Shown here: in pieces, positions 5,606-5,664 of the stretch
How positions within the stretch are numbered: position 1 is the stretch's first letter
How the letters are laid out: each line of letters begins with the position of its first letter
Origin: Bacteroidia bacterium
Lineage (GTDB): Bacteria > Bacteroidota > Bacteroidia > Flavobacteriales > NORP286
Direction of reading: 5' to 3'
Length of the DNA stretch: 5,664 nt
Assembly (NCBI GenBank): GCA_016763665.1
Contig: JAESTI010000410.1
Coordinates: forward strand, 1-5,664
Position numbers and translations under genes: made by a program
Notes under the pieces: model-generated
Seen by the model: only the letters and a program-made list of their open reading frames with translations
Database searches by the model: none
Told to the model about the DNA's origin: nothing

Positions 5606-5664
5606 TTATTCAAATATTTTTAATTTTTCTACTAAACCTAACCTCTCAGGAATTAAGGCTGGTA
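5606..5664 (-). CDS. Probable 3' end of a convergent gene, product unknown
   Basis: On the minus strand a frame open from the window edge ends with TAA at 5608-5606 and encodes PALIPERLGLVEKLKIFE as its last residues. The composition (charged amphipathic helix, few rare residues) looks like a real protein end, and the other two minus-strand frames have stops in this stretch. It would end 3 nt beyond the lpxH stop, with no visible hairpin terminator between. Eighteen residues are too few to name a family, and chance openness is possible. Confidence 0.4.
   Translation of the reverse strand, partial: PALIPERLGLVEKLKIFE

Overview
The window is mostly a low-GC (about 35% by hand count in sampled lines) chromosomal segment of a member of the Bacteroidota, probably a flavobacterial or cytophagal relative. 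Support for this: start codons have no Shine-Dalgarno sequence, several gaps carry TAnnTTTG-like -7 boxes (the Bacteroidota promoter signature), and the gene content is an LpxH-type phosphatase, a long cytoplasmic TPR protein, a ComA-family phosphosulfolactate synthase and a DUF368 protein. I cannot name a genus.

Layout. Positions 1-about 250 are foreign to the rest: roughly 51% GC, proteobacterial in style, holding the 3' end of a TRAP-transporter large permease, a strong AGGAGG ribosome binding site and the first 20 codons of a secreted TRAP solute-binding protein. This is joined in mid-gene to a DUF368 (polyprenyl-phosphate translocase family) gene, which is cut after about 102 residues. 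The join is best read as an assembly or amplification chimera. From about 250 to 4659 everything lies on the minus strand, in transcription order TPR protein, phosphosulfolactate synthase (comA-like), a NifS-like PLP enzyme, cysteine dioxygenase (cdo), DUF368. At 4838-5602, divergently on the plus strand, is lpxH. The last 59 bases look like the 3' end of a gene converging on lpxH.

How the genes fit together. The most interesting part is the tightly coupled trio comA - nifS-like - cdo (17-nt and 4-nt overlaps). Cysteine dioxygenase makes cysteine sulfinate. The NifS-like enzyme keeps the PLP lysine and most cofactor residues but has alanine where the persulfide-forming cysteine should be, so it should not be a normal sulfurtransferase; enzymes of this fold can remove sulfite from cysteine sulfinate without that cysteine. 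Sulfite is the co-substrate of ComA, which adds it to phosphoenolpyruvate. I infer a dedicated route cysteine -> cysteine sulfinate -> sulfite + alanine -> phosphosulfolactate, possibly feeding sulfonate or sulfonolipid synthesis. The individual families are known; the linkage and the cysteine-less middle enzyme are the novel claims, and they remain inference.
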